Shown here in pieces: positions 1 through 8,533 of a stretch of 24,200 bases of DNA. The notes beneath the pieces were generated by a model, which was not told where the DNA came from, did not search any database, and saw only the letters and a program-made list of their open reading frames with translations. Origin of the DNA: JANLQX01 sp043775075. Its GTDB lineage: Bacteria > Actinomycetota > Acidimicrobiia > Acidimicrobiales > JANYDT01. Numbering within the stretch: position 1 is the first letter of the stretch; each line of letters begins with the position of its first letter. Both the position numbers and the translations under genes were made by a program. Location: the NCBI GenBank assembly GCA_043775075.1, contig JAYVSS010000364.1, forward strand, positions 1-24,200. The letters run 5' to 3'.

Positions 1-1
1 C

Positions 2-988
2 TACCTCGTCAGCTCGGTACAGCTCTACCCGGGGGTGACCGTGTCGGGCTACGGAGCCGTGGTTGTTCGACCAGCGAGTCAGGGGAAGTGGACCCGCACC
101 TTCACGACCGAAAACGACCTCTACTCCGCCGACCACGACTCGTCCCCCCTAGTTGTCGAAGGAATTACCTTTGACGGCTCCGCTCAGTCTCAAGGCCCGT
201 TTCGCGGGTACGAACTCGAGCAGGCGCATCTCATGTTCTTTAATGCGGCGCCGTCGCGCACGGGTCGCCTCGTGGTTCGGGTGATTGATTGTGAGGTTCG
301 AAACGCCGTCGCCGATGGCGTGAGCGTGTACGACAACGTTGACATGACCGTCCGCAATCTGTCTGCCGCCGATGTATTCCGGGGTGCCATTGTTCTTACC
401 GGCGGAAATAGCAAACTCGACGTTGACGGATTGCGCACTACCGGCGAAACAACATCGACGGGGATTGACATTGAGGTCGATGGACGGGGAAACGGGACCC
501 GCAAAGTGGAGGTCAACATTCGCAACGTTGAACTCGACGGCACGTTTCAAGCGGCGGTTTACGACGGATCCACGGTGAGTATTTCTGGGCTCGCCGCCAA
601 GCGGAGCGGACTGGACATCACAAACGAAAACTCGTCGATGATGATCAAGGACTCGACGTTCGTTGTTGGGGCGGCGGATGATTTTTCCAATCGAATCATC
701 TATCCCGGGCAGCTGATTTTTGACAATGTTGAATTTCAAATCAGCAAAGTCGGAACAAAGGACAAGGCACCATTCTTCGGTTTGGATATTTGGTGGAAGT
801 TTCCGGGGGGCTTGGACTCGAAGGCAAAACAAAAACTGGACTTCGTAAACTCCCGGTTCATCGGGCAGCCTTCTCTTGGCGAAAGCGACGTGTCAATAGG
901 GGTCTTCAACCGCTACAAGAACGAGGCAGAGGATTCTTTGACCGTCGAGGGGACAACATTTACCGGGTTGACGAAAACGGTGGCCTAA
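2..988 (+). CDS. Right-handed beta-helix repeat protein (5' end missing)
   Basis: The reading frame is open from base 2, so the gene starts before the window; the GTG at 35 is internal (the frame before it reads YLVSSVQLYPG). The visible stretch of about 328 residues has the short alternating strands and turns of a parallel beta-helix. It opens with a motif typical of the first coils of pectate-lyase-like and GH28-like proteins (LYPGVTVSGYGAVVVRP), followed by repeated blocks such as VRVIDCEVRNAVADGV, VEVNIRNVELDG and LDFVNSRFIG. Such proteins are usually secreted polysaccharide lyases, hydrolases or adhesins. No catalytic triad could be assigned, so substrate and activity are unknown. The gene ends at a TAA, facing a convergent hydrolase gene 77 bases away. 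The fold is likely; the enzyme class is a guess. Confidence 0.75.
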   Translation, partial: YLVSSVQLYPGVTVSGYGAVVVRPASQGKWTRTFTTENDLYSADHDSSPLVVEGITFDGSAQSQGPFRGYELEQAHLMFFNAAPSRTGRLVVRVIDCEVRNAVADGVSVYDNVDMTVRNLSAADVFRGAIVLTGGNSKLDVDGLRTTGETTSTGIDIEVDGRGNGTRKVEVNIRNVELDGTFQAAVYDGSTVSISGLAAKRSGLDITNENSSMMIKDSTFVVGAADDFSNRIIYPGQLIFDNVEFQISKVGTKDKAPFFGLDIWWKFPGGLDSKAKQKLDFVNSRFIGQPSLGESDVSIGVFNRYKNEAEDSLTVEGTTFTGLTKTVA

Positions 989-1065
989 GTGCCCGCGGAA
1001 GCAGGCGATGCCGGTCCCATCGGCGCGTCGGATGATGGAGGCGGGTTAACAACTTCGGCGCTCTC

Positions 1066-2520
1066 CTAGAGCCAGTCGTATTTTTGGATTTGTATCGGGG
1101 CAATCGGCGCTAGTTCGAACCGAATGCGGTGCAGCGTGTCGTTCGCCATCACGGTCATTGTTGCGCCCGCAGCGCCGTGCGCGTCGATCGACACCACCCT
1201 CACATTTCCGGACGCCCCGGGCGAAAGGCGTCGGTTCGCCTCGGCCTGACGCAACGATGCCGGAATATCGGCGAACACGTTGTCGGCAAAAAGCGATGTC
1301 CCGGTGTCATCGCTCCATGCACCAAGGAGCGTGGCGAGTCGATCGGCCGCATTCTTAAGGACGGCGGGGACGCCCTGCGGATCGGATCCGGCCAGGCCGG
1401 CTACTCCGAGGGCATCAAGCAATGCGGCGCTGGCGTGCCACATCGGTGCGTAGGTGATGTTGGCCAGTGCGACCACGCCGAGGCCGCCTGGAACCCAACG
1501 CATGTTCGATCCGTATCCGGGAAGTCCTCCCGAATGGGTCACGATGTGTCCCCATCGATCGTCGGCATACGTCGTGAGTCCCATCGCGTAGCCCCCTTCG
1601 GCGATCCGTATCGAACCATCGTTGGCCGCAAGCCGGCGCAGCGGCGTGGAGCGATGGAGTTGTTGCATCTCTCGCCGGGACTGCGGCGAAATCGGAGCAT
1701 CCAGCGGTGAATCGCTGAAGGCACTGGAGAGGACGGCAATCCACCGGCAAAGATCGGACGTGCACGACCAGAGCCCTCCCATCGGGGCGACGACACCGTC
1801 GGCGAGCGGTGGCTCGGCGACGAGGTCCTCGCCGACCGGGTGCATCCCGATCGCCACATCGGTTCCGGGTGCAAGATCCTCGGCGGACCACACCGTGTGG
1901 GACATCGCCAAAGGTGCGAGCAGCAGGTCGCTCACGAGTGTCTGCAGTCGTTGCCCGGTCATGCGATGTACCACCCGACCGATCAGGGCATACCCGAGGT
2001 TCGAGTATTCGAATTCCGTGCCGGTCGGATGGGCGAACGTGAGTCCTGCGTTCACCCAGCCGTCGAGGTCTTCATCGGTGGCGTCGAGATGACGATCGGC
2101 CCATGGATCGTCGGTTGCCAAACCCGAACTCATCGTGAGCAGGCGACGCAAAGTGATCGCCGCAGGATCGCATCCCGGGCCGATGATCTGGCCAAGTTCG
2201 GGGGCCAACGAAGCGATCGGAGCGTCGAGCACGAGGATGCCCTGATCGCGCAACATCAGGACCAGGGCGGCGGTAAAACTCTTGGTCATTGAGGCAATGC
2301 GAAATACCGTGAACGGAGAGGCATCGAGGCCCCACGATGCCATGATCGATCCCTGGGGATCGACCGCGGCCGCAGCACCTCGCGGTGCGTTCGACAGCGC
2401 GAGGTGCGATTCGACAACGGCCTCAACGATCCGTTGGGCCTTACTCTGTTGGTCCTGTGGATCCGTCCCGCTCATCGGAGGTGCTGCATGACCTTTGTGT
2501 GCGTGGCCCCCTTGATCCAT
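1066..2520 (-). CDS. Serine beta-lactamase-family hydrolase (class C / esterase-like)
   Basis: A protein of about 484 residues of the beta-lactamase-related family (Pfam Beta-lactamase), which includes class C beta-lactamases, D-aminopeptidases and carboxylesterases. Visible motifs, numbered from the ATG at 2520, are the nucleophile tetrad S77-M-T-K80, the second catalytic motif Y172-S-N174, and H329-S-G331 in place of KTG, as is common in the esterase/peptidase branch. After the core comes a C-terminal region of about 100 residues of the type often seen as a small lipocalin-like domain. The ATG at 2520 is chosen over the ATG at 2547 because AGAGGTGG lies just upstream. The N terminus is His-rich (DQGGHAHKGH) and shows no clear signal peptide, so a cytoplasmic location is likely. 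The family is certain; the substrate is unknown and antibiotic resistance should not be assumed. Confidence 0.9.
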   Translation of the reverse strand: MDQGGHAHKGHAAPPMSGTDPQDQQSKAQRIVEAVVESHLALSNAPRGAAAAVDPQGSIMASWGLDASPFTVFRIASMTKSFTAALVLMLRDQGILVLDAPIASLAPELGQIIGPGCDPAAITLRRLLTMSSGLATDDPWADRHLDATDEDLDGWVNAGLTFAHPTGTEFEYSNLGYALIGRVVHRMTGQRLQTLVSDLLLAPLAMSHTVWSAEDLAPGTDVAIGMHPVGEDLVAEPPLADGVVAPMGGLWSCTSDLCRWIAVLSSAFSDSPLDAPISPQSRREMQQLHRSTPLRRLAANDGSIRIAEGGYAMGLTTYADDRWGHIVTHSGGLPGYGSNMRWVPGGLGVVALANITYAPMWHASAALLDALGVAGLAGSDPQGVPAVLKNAADRLATLLGAWSDDTGTSLFADNVFADIPASLRQAEANRRLSPGASGNVRVVSIDAHGAAGATMTVMANDTLHRIRFELAPIAPIQIQKYDWL

Positions 2521-2523
2521 TCG

Positions 2524-2531
2524 CCACCTCT
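2524..2531 (-). promoter_or_regulatory. Ribosome binding site deciding the hydrolase start
   Basis: On the minus strand AGAGGTGG ends three bases before the ATG at 2520. The longer reading frame starting at 2547 has no purine-rich element upstream, nor does the later ATG at 2475. Confidence 0.6.
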
Positions 2532-2681
2532 GTTTTGGGTGGACCATTGGCCCACTCGGGGCCCGTCGGAGATCACTCCCCAGCCTGTTTCCGGGCTCGC
2601 ACCGATGTCGCCAGATATCGAGAGGTCGGGCATGGCGTCAGTATGTCAGGCCAAATGACCAGAATCGACCTTTGGCGTCGA

Positions 2682-3344
2682 TTAGACCCAGGCGGGCGGG
2701 GGGGTCGCCAGGCCGGAGGCCCTTCCGAACAGCCAGGCGAGCTGCTGCCATGGCTGCCCCGCGGCGACTTCGGAAGGCAGCGTTTGACCAGCTGAGGTCC
2801 AGTCCGCCAGACGTCGGGGAAGGTCGAAACGTACGTAGTCGGGTGACCAATCCGCCGGCCCGAACGCCAGGCCGAGATCACCATGATGGACCTCGACCTC
2901 GCGCCAACGTCGCCACGCGAATTCCGTCACCGGGACCTTTCCGGCGCGGGTAAGACCGAAGCCCGCCCATCCCTGAGCGTCCAAGCCGGCCCAAGCTGAT
3001 TCGAGGGCCCAGACGGATCGGCGAACGTCGGTCACCAGTGCTGGAAGCGAACGACTCGCCCCGGCCTCGATGTCGGTGTCTCGCGCTGGCGCAGGTTCGT
3101 ACATCGGCCGAACTTCTCGGTTCGACGCTCCTTCGATCATCGTGCGAAACCCATCGGCATTGCGAGCCAAATGGGTGAGGACGTGTCCGATCGACCAGTC
3201 CGGTAGTAAAGACGCCATCGAGGGGTCTGTACTCGCCCGTTCGCTGTAACGGTCGAGATCAGCCAGCAGGCGCTGATGAGCCAATGCGCACCCGGCGACA
3301 TCGGAATCAAGTTGGCGTCGTTCGAGTTCGTTCATAACGGGCAT
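2682..3344 (-). CDS. Maleylpyruvate isomerase-family mycothiol-dependent enzyme (DinB fold)
   Basis: A 220-residue protein with the actinobacterial mycothiol-dependent maleylpyruvate isomerase N-terminal fold (DinB-like four-helix bundle). The pattern LPDWSIGHVLTHLARNADG (about 48-65) supplies the first metal ligand, probably H58. WREVEVHHGDL supplies the ExxxH pair E149/H153; the spacing matches the His/Glu/His zinc site known in the Corynebacterium enzyme. Members use mycothiol as cofactor or transferase substrate, but most paralogues have no known substrate and no gentisate-pathway neighbours are present, so maleylpyruvate is probably not the substrate. It starts 8 bases after the GH130 stop and may be the last gene of that operon. 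The ATG at 3335 is an alternative start. Confidence 0.85.
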   Translation of the reverse strand: MPVMNELERRQLDSDVAGCALAHQRLLADLDRYSERASTDPSMASLLPDWSIGHVLTHLARNADGFRTMIEGASNREVRPMYEPAPARDTDIEAGASRSLPALVTDVRRSVWALESAWAGLDAQGWAGFGLTRAGKVPVTEFAWRRWREVEVHHGDLGLAFGPADWSPDYVRFDLPRRLADWTSAGQTLPSEVAAGQPWQQLAWLFGRASGLATPPPAWV

Positions 3345-3352
3345 GACGGTTC

Positions 3353-4852
3353 TCAGTCCGTTGCAACCATGGAATCGAGCAACTTCGCGATGCTAACCGT
3401 GGCGATGGCGATGGACTGGTCAGCGATTGCATAGGGAAGGAGGAGGGTATCGCCGTGGGCGAAGCCGCCGCAGGTGTAAAGGACGTTGGGGACGTACCCA
3501 TTTTGCTGGTCGCTGGTAGGCGCCAGAATCGGGTCGAAAGTCCGAGCGATCACCCGACGGGGATCGTCCAGATCAAGGAGCAGCGCACCAAGAGAGTACG
3601 TGCGCATGGGGCCGACACCATGCGTGAGGACGAGCCATCCTCGGCTCGTTTCGATCGGCGAACCGCAGTTTCCCAGTTGCACGAGCTCCCACGTCAGCTC
3701 GGGCACCTGAATGATTTCCGCGTCCGACCAGCAAGAGATGTCGTCGGAGAACGCAATTCCGTTCGATTCTCGGTCCGACCGAGTGAGCGCCACAAACTGG
3801 CCACCGATGCGGCGGGGGAATAGCGCCAGTCCTTTTCCGATGGCCGCAGCTCCGGCCAATGGGGCGGCGGAAAAGACTCGGAAATCCGTGGTCTCCAGAA
3901 GATGCTGGGCGATGTTCACCCCATCGAATGCTGTATAGGTGGCGTAGTACGTCACGAAGCCGGAGTCGTCGACGAAGCGAACGAAGCGAGCATCCTCCAT
4001 CCCGTTATGTTCGGAGACGGCCTGCGGCCAAAGGACCCTTTCATCGATGGTGGTGGCCGGGTCGAACTCGAGGGCATAGGACTCGTTGGCGAGCTTGCGC
4101 ATATGCACGATCGTGTCTTCAGTGTGTCGACGAGTAGCAACGTCGGCGGCAAGGCTTTCGATTCCGATGTCGAGGTCGGAACGAGAGAAGTATGTGGACA
4201 TATTTTCAAGAACGAACGCGGCGTTTTCGCTGTCCTCGGGACGGTCGTTCAGTTTGGTGTGAAAGATCGATTTCTTCAGGAGCCCCGGCACCGCAGTCGT
4301 CATTTCCGGGAAGGGACTCGGCTCGTCGATACGGACCGCGCCGTCCGCGAGCAGTGCCCCGGTACGAAAGCCGATGGACGAGCGGTGCCCCTCGCCAATG
4401 CACCTCACACTCATGACAAACGCGGTTTCGCCGCTTACGGGCTGGAGCGGATGCAGAACAGCCGAGGGGTTACAGAGTGACGCACCCTCAATGGTGTACT
4501 CGTGGGTGAACGTTGCCCCGAGCAGTAGTTTCCGAGCGTCGCTCAACTCGACCGACGGATCAATACGTGAACTTACGAGATCAGCGTGAGTGCGAAACGT
4601 TCCATGCAGGTCGCGATGACGGTGAGCAAACCGTCGGTCCACATCGCGTAACGCCGATTCCACGCTTGCGTCGTCGAGTTGCAAGAGTCGTTCGATGACG
4701 GGCCCGGCGCGAGAGTCGCCCGGTCCCACGTCTTCGTGCCCGGGAATGAACAACCGGGCAATCGTTCGGCGGAAGTCGGGTCGAAGCTCGACGCCGCTAT
4801 CTACTGCGAGAGTCTGTGCACCCTCGCCCTGAGGGCGCGATGACGCGTTCAT
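3353..4852 (-). CDS. GH130-family glycoside phosphorylase
   Basis: A 499-residue protein of glycoside hydrolase family 130, whose characterised members phosphorolyse beta-mannosidic links (mannosyl-glucose, manno-oligosaccharides, N-glycan core) to mannose 1-phosphate. The five-bladed propeller begins after an N-terminal helical extension of about 110 residues. Visible motifs are the CNPSAVLHP strand, SVRCIGEGHRSSIGFRTG, NGMEDARF at 283-290 with the probable catalytic acid D287, and LGNCGSPIETSRGWLVLTHGVG with later GYVPNVLYTCGG. At 499 residues it is longer than the common 310-350-residue mannan phosphorylases, so it belongs to a longer subgroup. Its ATG overlaps the preceding stop (ATGA), so it is translationally coupled to the toroid protein. 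The family is confident; the exact substrate and whether it is a phosphorylase or a hydrolase are open. Confidence 0.9.
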   Translation of the reverse strand: MNASSRPQGEGAQTLAVDSGVELRPDFRRTIARLFIPGHEDVGPGDSRAGPVIERLLQLDDASVESALRDVDRRFAHRHRDLHGTFRTHADLVSSRIDPSVELSDARKLLLGATFTHEYTIEGASLCNPSAVLHPLQPVSGETAFVMSVRCIGEGHRSSIGFRTGALLADGAVRIDEPSPFPEMTTAVPGLLKKSIFHTKLNDRPEDSENAAFVLENMSTYFSRSDLDIGIESLAADVATRRHTEDTIVHMRKLANESYALEFDPATTIDERVLWPQAVSEHNGMEDARFVRFVDDSGFVTYYATYTAFDGVNIAQHLLETTDFRVFSAAPLAGAAAIGKGLALFPRRIGGQFVALTRSDRESNGIAFSDDISCWSDAEIIQVPELTWELVQLGNCGSPIETSRGWLVLTHGVGPMRTYSLGALLLDLDDPRRVIARTFDPILAPTSDQQNGYVPNVLYTCGGFAHGDTLLLPYAIADQSIAIATVSIAKLLDSMVATD

Positions 4853-5868
4853 GAGTGAGCGGCCAGCGAGCGCGCTCGTTGCATCGTGGAGAGGTATGCA
4901 AGCGTCGACTCGGCCCCCTGATTGGTATTGACGCCGTTGGCACTCAAGCCGTCGTAGCCGCCGCCGGTTTGTCGATCGCAGATCATCACGCCTCCATCAT
5001 TGTGGCCGAGGAACCATCCAGCGGCGGCTTCAATTCCTTGAGCCCATACGCCGTCTCCGGTGAGAGTGAACGCCCGCCAGCACGCGTCGGCCATAGCGGC
5101 CGCCTCGATTGGTTGTTGATCAAATTGGGGACCGGTTTCTCCTGGGGACCGGCCACCCGTGCCAACGACTGAAAGGTGGCCGTCGGTGTTTTGTATCCGG
5201 GAAAGCCATCCGAGCATGGCGAAACCGCGTTCGAGGTCTGCGCCTCGGTCGAGCACGGACCCGGCGGCGATCACCGCTTCGGCGAGCACGGCGTTGGCGT
5301 AGGCGAGCTTGGGTTCCGGCCACGGCCATGCATCGTCTAACGGACCGTCGATGGCGTGGAGGACATCGGAGAGAAAACTCCGTGCGGCGGGATGGTCAGG
5401 AAGATACTCGGCTACGTGAGCGGCCCCGATCGCGGCAAACGCCATCGGCCTAACCGTGGCCGATCGGCAAACGATCGACGCCTCGAAACCAGCGAGCGCC
5501 GATGCTCGAACTTCGGACGACTGATGGTGGGCGGCGGCGACGCCGAGACCCCACACGGCCCGGCCCCAACAGTCTTCCGTAGTGGCTCTGTCGGTCCAGT
5601 GCCCGGCGTGATTCATCCTGTTTCGACAGCGACCATCGGGGTCCTGGGAACCGAGAACGAACGCCAGGGCGAGACGGCTGAGGTGACTGGCCGGTCCCGA
5701 ATCGTGTTCTTGCGAGGCGACGACGAGAAGGCGAGCGTTGTCATCCACGCAGTAGCCATGCTCGAATCGCGGGCGATTGCGGTCCGCGTGTTCAAACATG
5801 GCGTTCTCGTCGCTCATCTCCTGAACATGGTCCCAAACAACATCAAAGCCAGTTGCCGGTGTGATCAA
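4849..5868 (-). CDS. (alpha/alpha) toroid-type protein of the glycosyltransferase operon
   Basis: A 339-residue protein between the GT4 and GH130 genes. The sequence (FEHGYCVDDNARLLVV near residues 35-50, TEDCWGRAVWGLGVAAAHH around 118-135, WLSRIQNTDGHLSVVG, ANGVNTNQGAESTLAYLSTMQRA at the C terminus) repeats Trp/Gly/Asp-rich helix-pair patterns typical of six-hairpin (alpha/alpha)6 glycoside hydrolases, lyases and epimerases. It is often labelled only as a glycosyltransferase-associated protein. The start is a TTG at 5868 overlapping the GT4 stop (TTGA), and the end overlaps the GH130 start (ATGA), so all three are probably made in fixed proportion. The conserved Asp/Glu residues could be catalytic, but I cannot name the reaction. 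No signal peptide is seen, so it is probably cytoplasmic. Confidence 0.75.
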   Translation of the reverse strand: MITPATGFDVVWDHVQEMSDENAMFEHADRNRPRFEHGYCVDDNARLLVVASQEHDSGPASHLSRLALAFVLGSQDPDGRCRNRMNHAGHWTDRATTEDCWGRAVWGLGVAAAHHQSSEVRASALAGFEASIVCRSATVRPMAFAAIGAAHVAEYLPDHPAARSFLSDVLHAIDGPLDDAWPWPEPKLAYANAVLAEAVIAAGSVLDRGADLERGFAMLGWLSRIQNTDGHLSVVGTGGRSPGETGPQFDQQPIEAAAMADACWRAFTLTGDGVWAQGIEAAAGWFLGHNDGGVMICDRQTGGGYDGLSANGVNTNQGAESTLAYLSTMQRARSLAAHS

Positions 5869-7052
5869 GACGCCACCGCCGCCATCGTACAGAGGACATC
5901 GTCGACGATGGTGAGATAGTGCTGAGCGACGGAGGACCAGCTGAGCGATGGAGCGATGCGCTGTGCTTCGAGCGTGGCTCGCCGCAGCCGACCTGGCACT
6001 GTGAGAAGGGTACGGATGGCCAGGGCCAGCGCCGGGGGGTCGCCATGGGGTACGACGATTCCCGCCCCACTGCGGAGCATTTCCACGGCGTGGGGAAAGG
6101 CGGTGGCGATCACCGGGCGACCCGCGGCAATGGCATCGACCAGAACACCAGACGTCACCTGATCGTGGGAGTCGTAGGGCAAAATCACCACGTCGGCGGC
6201 GGCGATGAAGCGGGTCAGGCTGGCCACGTCTCGGTACGTCTCGTCGAAGACAACGGATGAGGAAACACCCCGATGCGCAGCTCTCTGCACGAGCGATCGC
6301 CGGTAACGCTCACCGTCTCGCTCAAACACCTTTGGGTGAGTCACCCCCGCCACGGTATAGAGCGGCGAAGGCAGGATGTCCTGTAAGAGAGCGAACGAAT
6401 CGATGACGTGCTCGATCCCTTTGCCGGGGCCCAGCAGTCCCCAGGTGAGAAGCCGAGCGCGCTCACCGGGCCGGTCGTCCAGGTGCCGTTGCGTGTCGGT
6501 CGGGACCATTGCCCCGTGGGCGATGGTCGCCACTTTGGCTGGCGAAACGTCGAAGAGGGCGAGCAGGCGGGTCTTCGCCGCTTCGGTCATCACCACCAAG
6601 CGATCGGCGCGATGGCCGAGTGACTCGAGGACGAACCGCTGGTTGGCAGTGGGATCAAGTGGCACGGTATGAAGCACCACGATCATGGGTACTCGGATGT
6701 CGGCCGCCAGGGCGAGGACCTCGCAGCCATCGGGCCCACCAAAAATTCCAAACTCGTGTTGCACGATTGCCACGTCATACTGCGACAGCATGGATGCTGC
6801 GCGTCGAATCGAATCAGGAAATCCATTCACGAGTTGTCCGACAACTTGATGGTGGCGTTCAGACAGTGAAGTACTACGCGCGCTGTCTTGTATTTCGACT
6901 ATTTCGACGCAGTTGTCAGCTCGTCGGAGGGCGTTTTCGAGTGCCGCAGCGAACGTTGCCAGGCCACACAGTTTCGGCGGATACGTGCTGATCATCCCAA
7001 TGCGGTAGCTAGCGGAACTATGGGCGGAGCGAAGTGCTGAATCGGTCGTCAT
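5865..7052 (-). CDS. GT4-family glycosyltransferase
   Basis: A 395-residue retaining glycosyltransferase with the GT-B fold, family 4. The N-terminal Rossmann domain opens with IGMISTYPPKLCGLATF (about 18-34), the usual glycine-rich acceptor-side loop, and continues with VAIVQHEFGIFGG and VVLHTVPLDP. The C-terminal donor domain has TWGLLGPGKGIEHVIDSFALL, YTVAGVTHPKVFE, the DVVILPYDSHDQVTSGVL strand and the terminal PHGDPPALALAI helix region. In GT4 enzymes the D/Q-rich loop before TSGVL holds the conserved Glu/Asp positions that contact the nucleotide-sugar. The ATG at 7052 has a good ribosome binding site, GAGGAG at 7060-7065. As first gene of a coupled trio with a GH130 enzyme, it probably builds a mannosidic or glucosidic product that the partners process. 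Donor and acceptor cannot be read from the sequence. Confidence 0.9.
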   Translation of the reverse strand: MTTDSALRSAHSSASYRIGMISTYPPKLCGLATFAAALENALRRADNCVEIVEIQDSARSTSLSERHHQVVGQLVNGFPDSIRRAASMLSQYDVAIVQHEFGIFGGPDGCEVLALAADIRVPMIVVLHTVPLDPTANQRFVLESLGHRADRLVVMTEAAKTRLLALFDVSPAKVATIAHGAMVPTDTQRHLDDRPGERARLLTWGLLGPGKGIEHVIDSFALLQDILPSPLYTVAGVTHPKVFERDGERYRRSLVQRAAHRGVSSSVVFDETYRDVASLTRFIAAADVVILPYDSHDQVTSGVLVDAIAAGRPVIATAFPHAVEMLRSGAGIVVPHGDPPALALAIRTLLTVPGRLRRATLEAQRIAPSLSWSSVAQHYLTIVDDVLCTMAAVAS

Positions 7053-7141
7053 CGGATGACTCCTCTAACTGGAGGGTGTGACGTCGAACCTCGGAACAGG
7101 CCGCTCGTTACGAGTCGACCGGAAGGCTGTTGGCCGGTACC

Positions 7142-8251
7142 TTAGCTGGAAGAAAGAGCGATAGTTTGCGTCGACACCGTGAATTGGGCCACTCGATCGG
7201 GGAGCGGTGTCACGCCTATTCCGGGACCCGTCGGCACCCGGATGTGGCCGTCTTCCAGCACGAACGCATCGGTCACGTCTTGGTGGAAGTATCGATCCGA
7301 AGCGGAGAGATCCCCGGGCAGGCAAAAGCCCGGAAGTGCCGCAAGGGCAAGGTTTGCCGCCCGGCCGACTCCAGTTTCCAACATGCCACCACACCACACA
7401 GGAATACCGGCATGAACGCACAGGTCATGTATTTTCAGCGCTTCGAGGTACCCACCTACGCGTCCCGGCTTGATGTTGATAACGCGGCACGCTCCGAGCA
7501 AGATGGCATCTCGAGCATCGGATGGCGATCCAATCGATTCGTCCAGGCAAATCGGTGTTCCAATGAGCTTTGCCAGCTCTGCGTGCCCGGACAGATCGTC
7601 GTCGGGGAGCGGCTGCTCAAGGAGGAGGAGCGCAAACGCGTCGAGTTGGGCGAGGTGTCTAGCGTCGTCAATTCGGTAGGCGCCGTTGGCGTCAACCTGC
7701 AGCAAAACATCAGGAAATTTCTCCCGCACTGCGGCCACCTGAGCGATGTCGTTACCTGGTTCAATTTTTAACTTTATACGCACATACCCCTGCGAAAGAT
7801 AGCCCTGAACGGAGTCAAGGAGCGCGCCAATCGAATCGCAAATTCCTACCGCCACGCCCGCTGGCACTCGGTCATTCTTGCCTCCCAACCGAACGGCGAG
7901 GGACCGACCATCAAGTCTGCATTCGGCGTCGAGCACCGCTGCTTCGAGACCCGCCTTGGCCATCTGGTTGCCCTTGACCGGCGAGAAGAGTCCGTGGAGG
8001 TCAGATGCTTCGACGACGCGTCCGTTGATGCGGGGGAGGAGGAACCGAGTGATGACGTGGACGGCGCCTTCGGTGTACTCAGCGGTGTACAACGGTTCCA
8101 GTTCGGCCACACACTCGCCCCAGCCGGCGATGTCGGGTCCAACCACTTCAATGAGCAATGCGTTGCGATATGCCTCGCTCCCGAACGACGTGCGAAACGA
8201 TGTGACGAGGGGGAGCCGCAACCGATGCAGGCGTACGTGGGTCAGATGCAC
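7142..8251 (-). CDS. Enolase-superfamily OSBS / N-acylamino acid racemase-like protein
   Basis: A 369-residue member of the muconate-lactonizing subgroup of the enolase superfamily, closest in pattern to o-succinylbenzoate synthase (MenC) and N-succinylamino acid racemase. All catalytic elements are visible: K160-L-K162 (VRIKLKIEPG), metal ligands D187 (LQVDANG), E212 (LLEQPL) and D237 (CLDES), the second base K261 (INIKPGRVGG), and the WCGGMLETGVGRAAN motif near 286-300 that marks the OSBS/NSAR branch. OSBS makes the menaquinone precursor o-succinylbenzoate; NSAR racemises N-acyl amino acids. No other men genes lie here. The GTG start is 6 bases after the stop of a 91-residue protein in a dioxygenase operon, so a racemase or dehydratase role is as likely as menaquinone synthesis. 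For this reason no gene symbol is given. Confidence 0.85.
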   Translation of the reverse strand: MHLTHVRLHRLRLPLVTSFRTSFGSEAYRNALLIEVVGPDIAGWGECVAELEPLYTAEYTEGAVHVITRFLLPRINGRVVEASDLHGLFSPVKGNQMAKAGLEAAVLDAECRLDGRSLAVRLGGKNDRVPAGVAVGICDSIGALLDSVQGYLSQGYVRIKLKIEPGNDIAQVAAVREKFPDVLLQVDANGAYRIDDARHLAQLDAFALLLLEQPLPDDDLSGHAELAKLIGTPICLDESIGSPSDARDAILLGACRVINIKPGRVGGYLEALKIHDLCVHAGIPVWCGGMLETGVGRAANLALAALPGFCLPGDLSASDRYFHQDVTDAFVLEDGHIRVPTGPGIGVTPLPDRVAQFTVSTQTIALSSS

Positions 8252-8257
8252 GCGGTG

Positions 8258-8533
8258 CTAATCCTGGCCCACGAGACGTTCGAAAACGCACTCGTGTTTG
8301 AGAAACGATGTCTGGCGTTCTTGGCCGGGAGCGGCGGGGATGAGCTGCGAAATCTGCATGAGCCTCCAGCCATCGCGGAGGGCCTGCACCCCGGTCGCAT
8401 ACGGAGGATCGCCGACGGGTAGGGGCGAGGCTCCATCGGTACCGTCGTAGAACGACCAACCTACCGTTGGGCTACCGAGCGAGGAACTCGCCAACCAGAG
8501 GAACAGCACCTGCTGGCGATCCGGACGGGTCAC
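8258..8533 (-). CDS. Small protein of unknown function, coupled to dioxygenase
   Basis: A 91-residue protein that I place at a GTG at 8533, giving a GTGA overlap with the dioxygenase stop; a longer open frame reaches back to 8716 but only antisense-like sequence precedes the GTG. The body (VLFLWLASSSLGSPTVGWSFYDG, then GVQALRDGWRLMQISQLIPA, then TSFLKHECVFERLV) has balanced, protein-like composition and reads as a conserved family in related actinobacteria from memory, though I cannot name it. Arg and Trp residues in RDGWRLMQ resemble a compact alpha/beta fold, with no transmembrane segment or signal. Its position between the dioxygenase and the enolase-family enzyme, coupled to both, suggests an accessory or chaperone-like role in the same pathway. 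The coding status is likely; the function is unknown. Confidence 0.75.
   Translation of the reverse strand: MTRPDRQQVLFLWLASSSLGSPTVGWSFYDGTDGASPLPVGDPPYATGVQALRDGWRLMQISQLIPAAPGQERQTSFLKHECVFERLVGQD

Noticed and set aside
7113..7141. ACCGG / CCGGT inverted repeat after the enolase-family gene
   Set aside because: The stem is 5 bp with an 11-base loop and no T-run, too weak to call a terminator.
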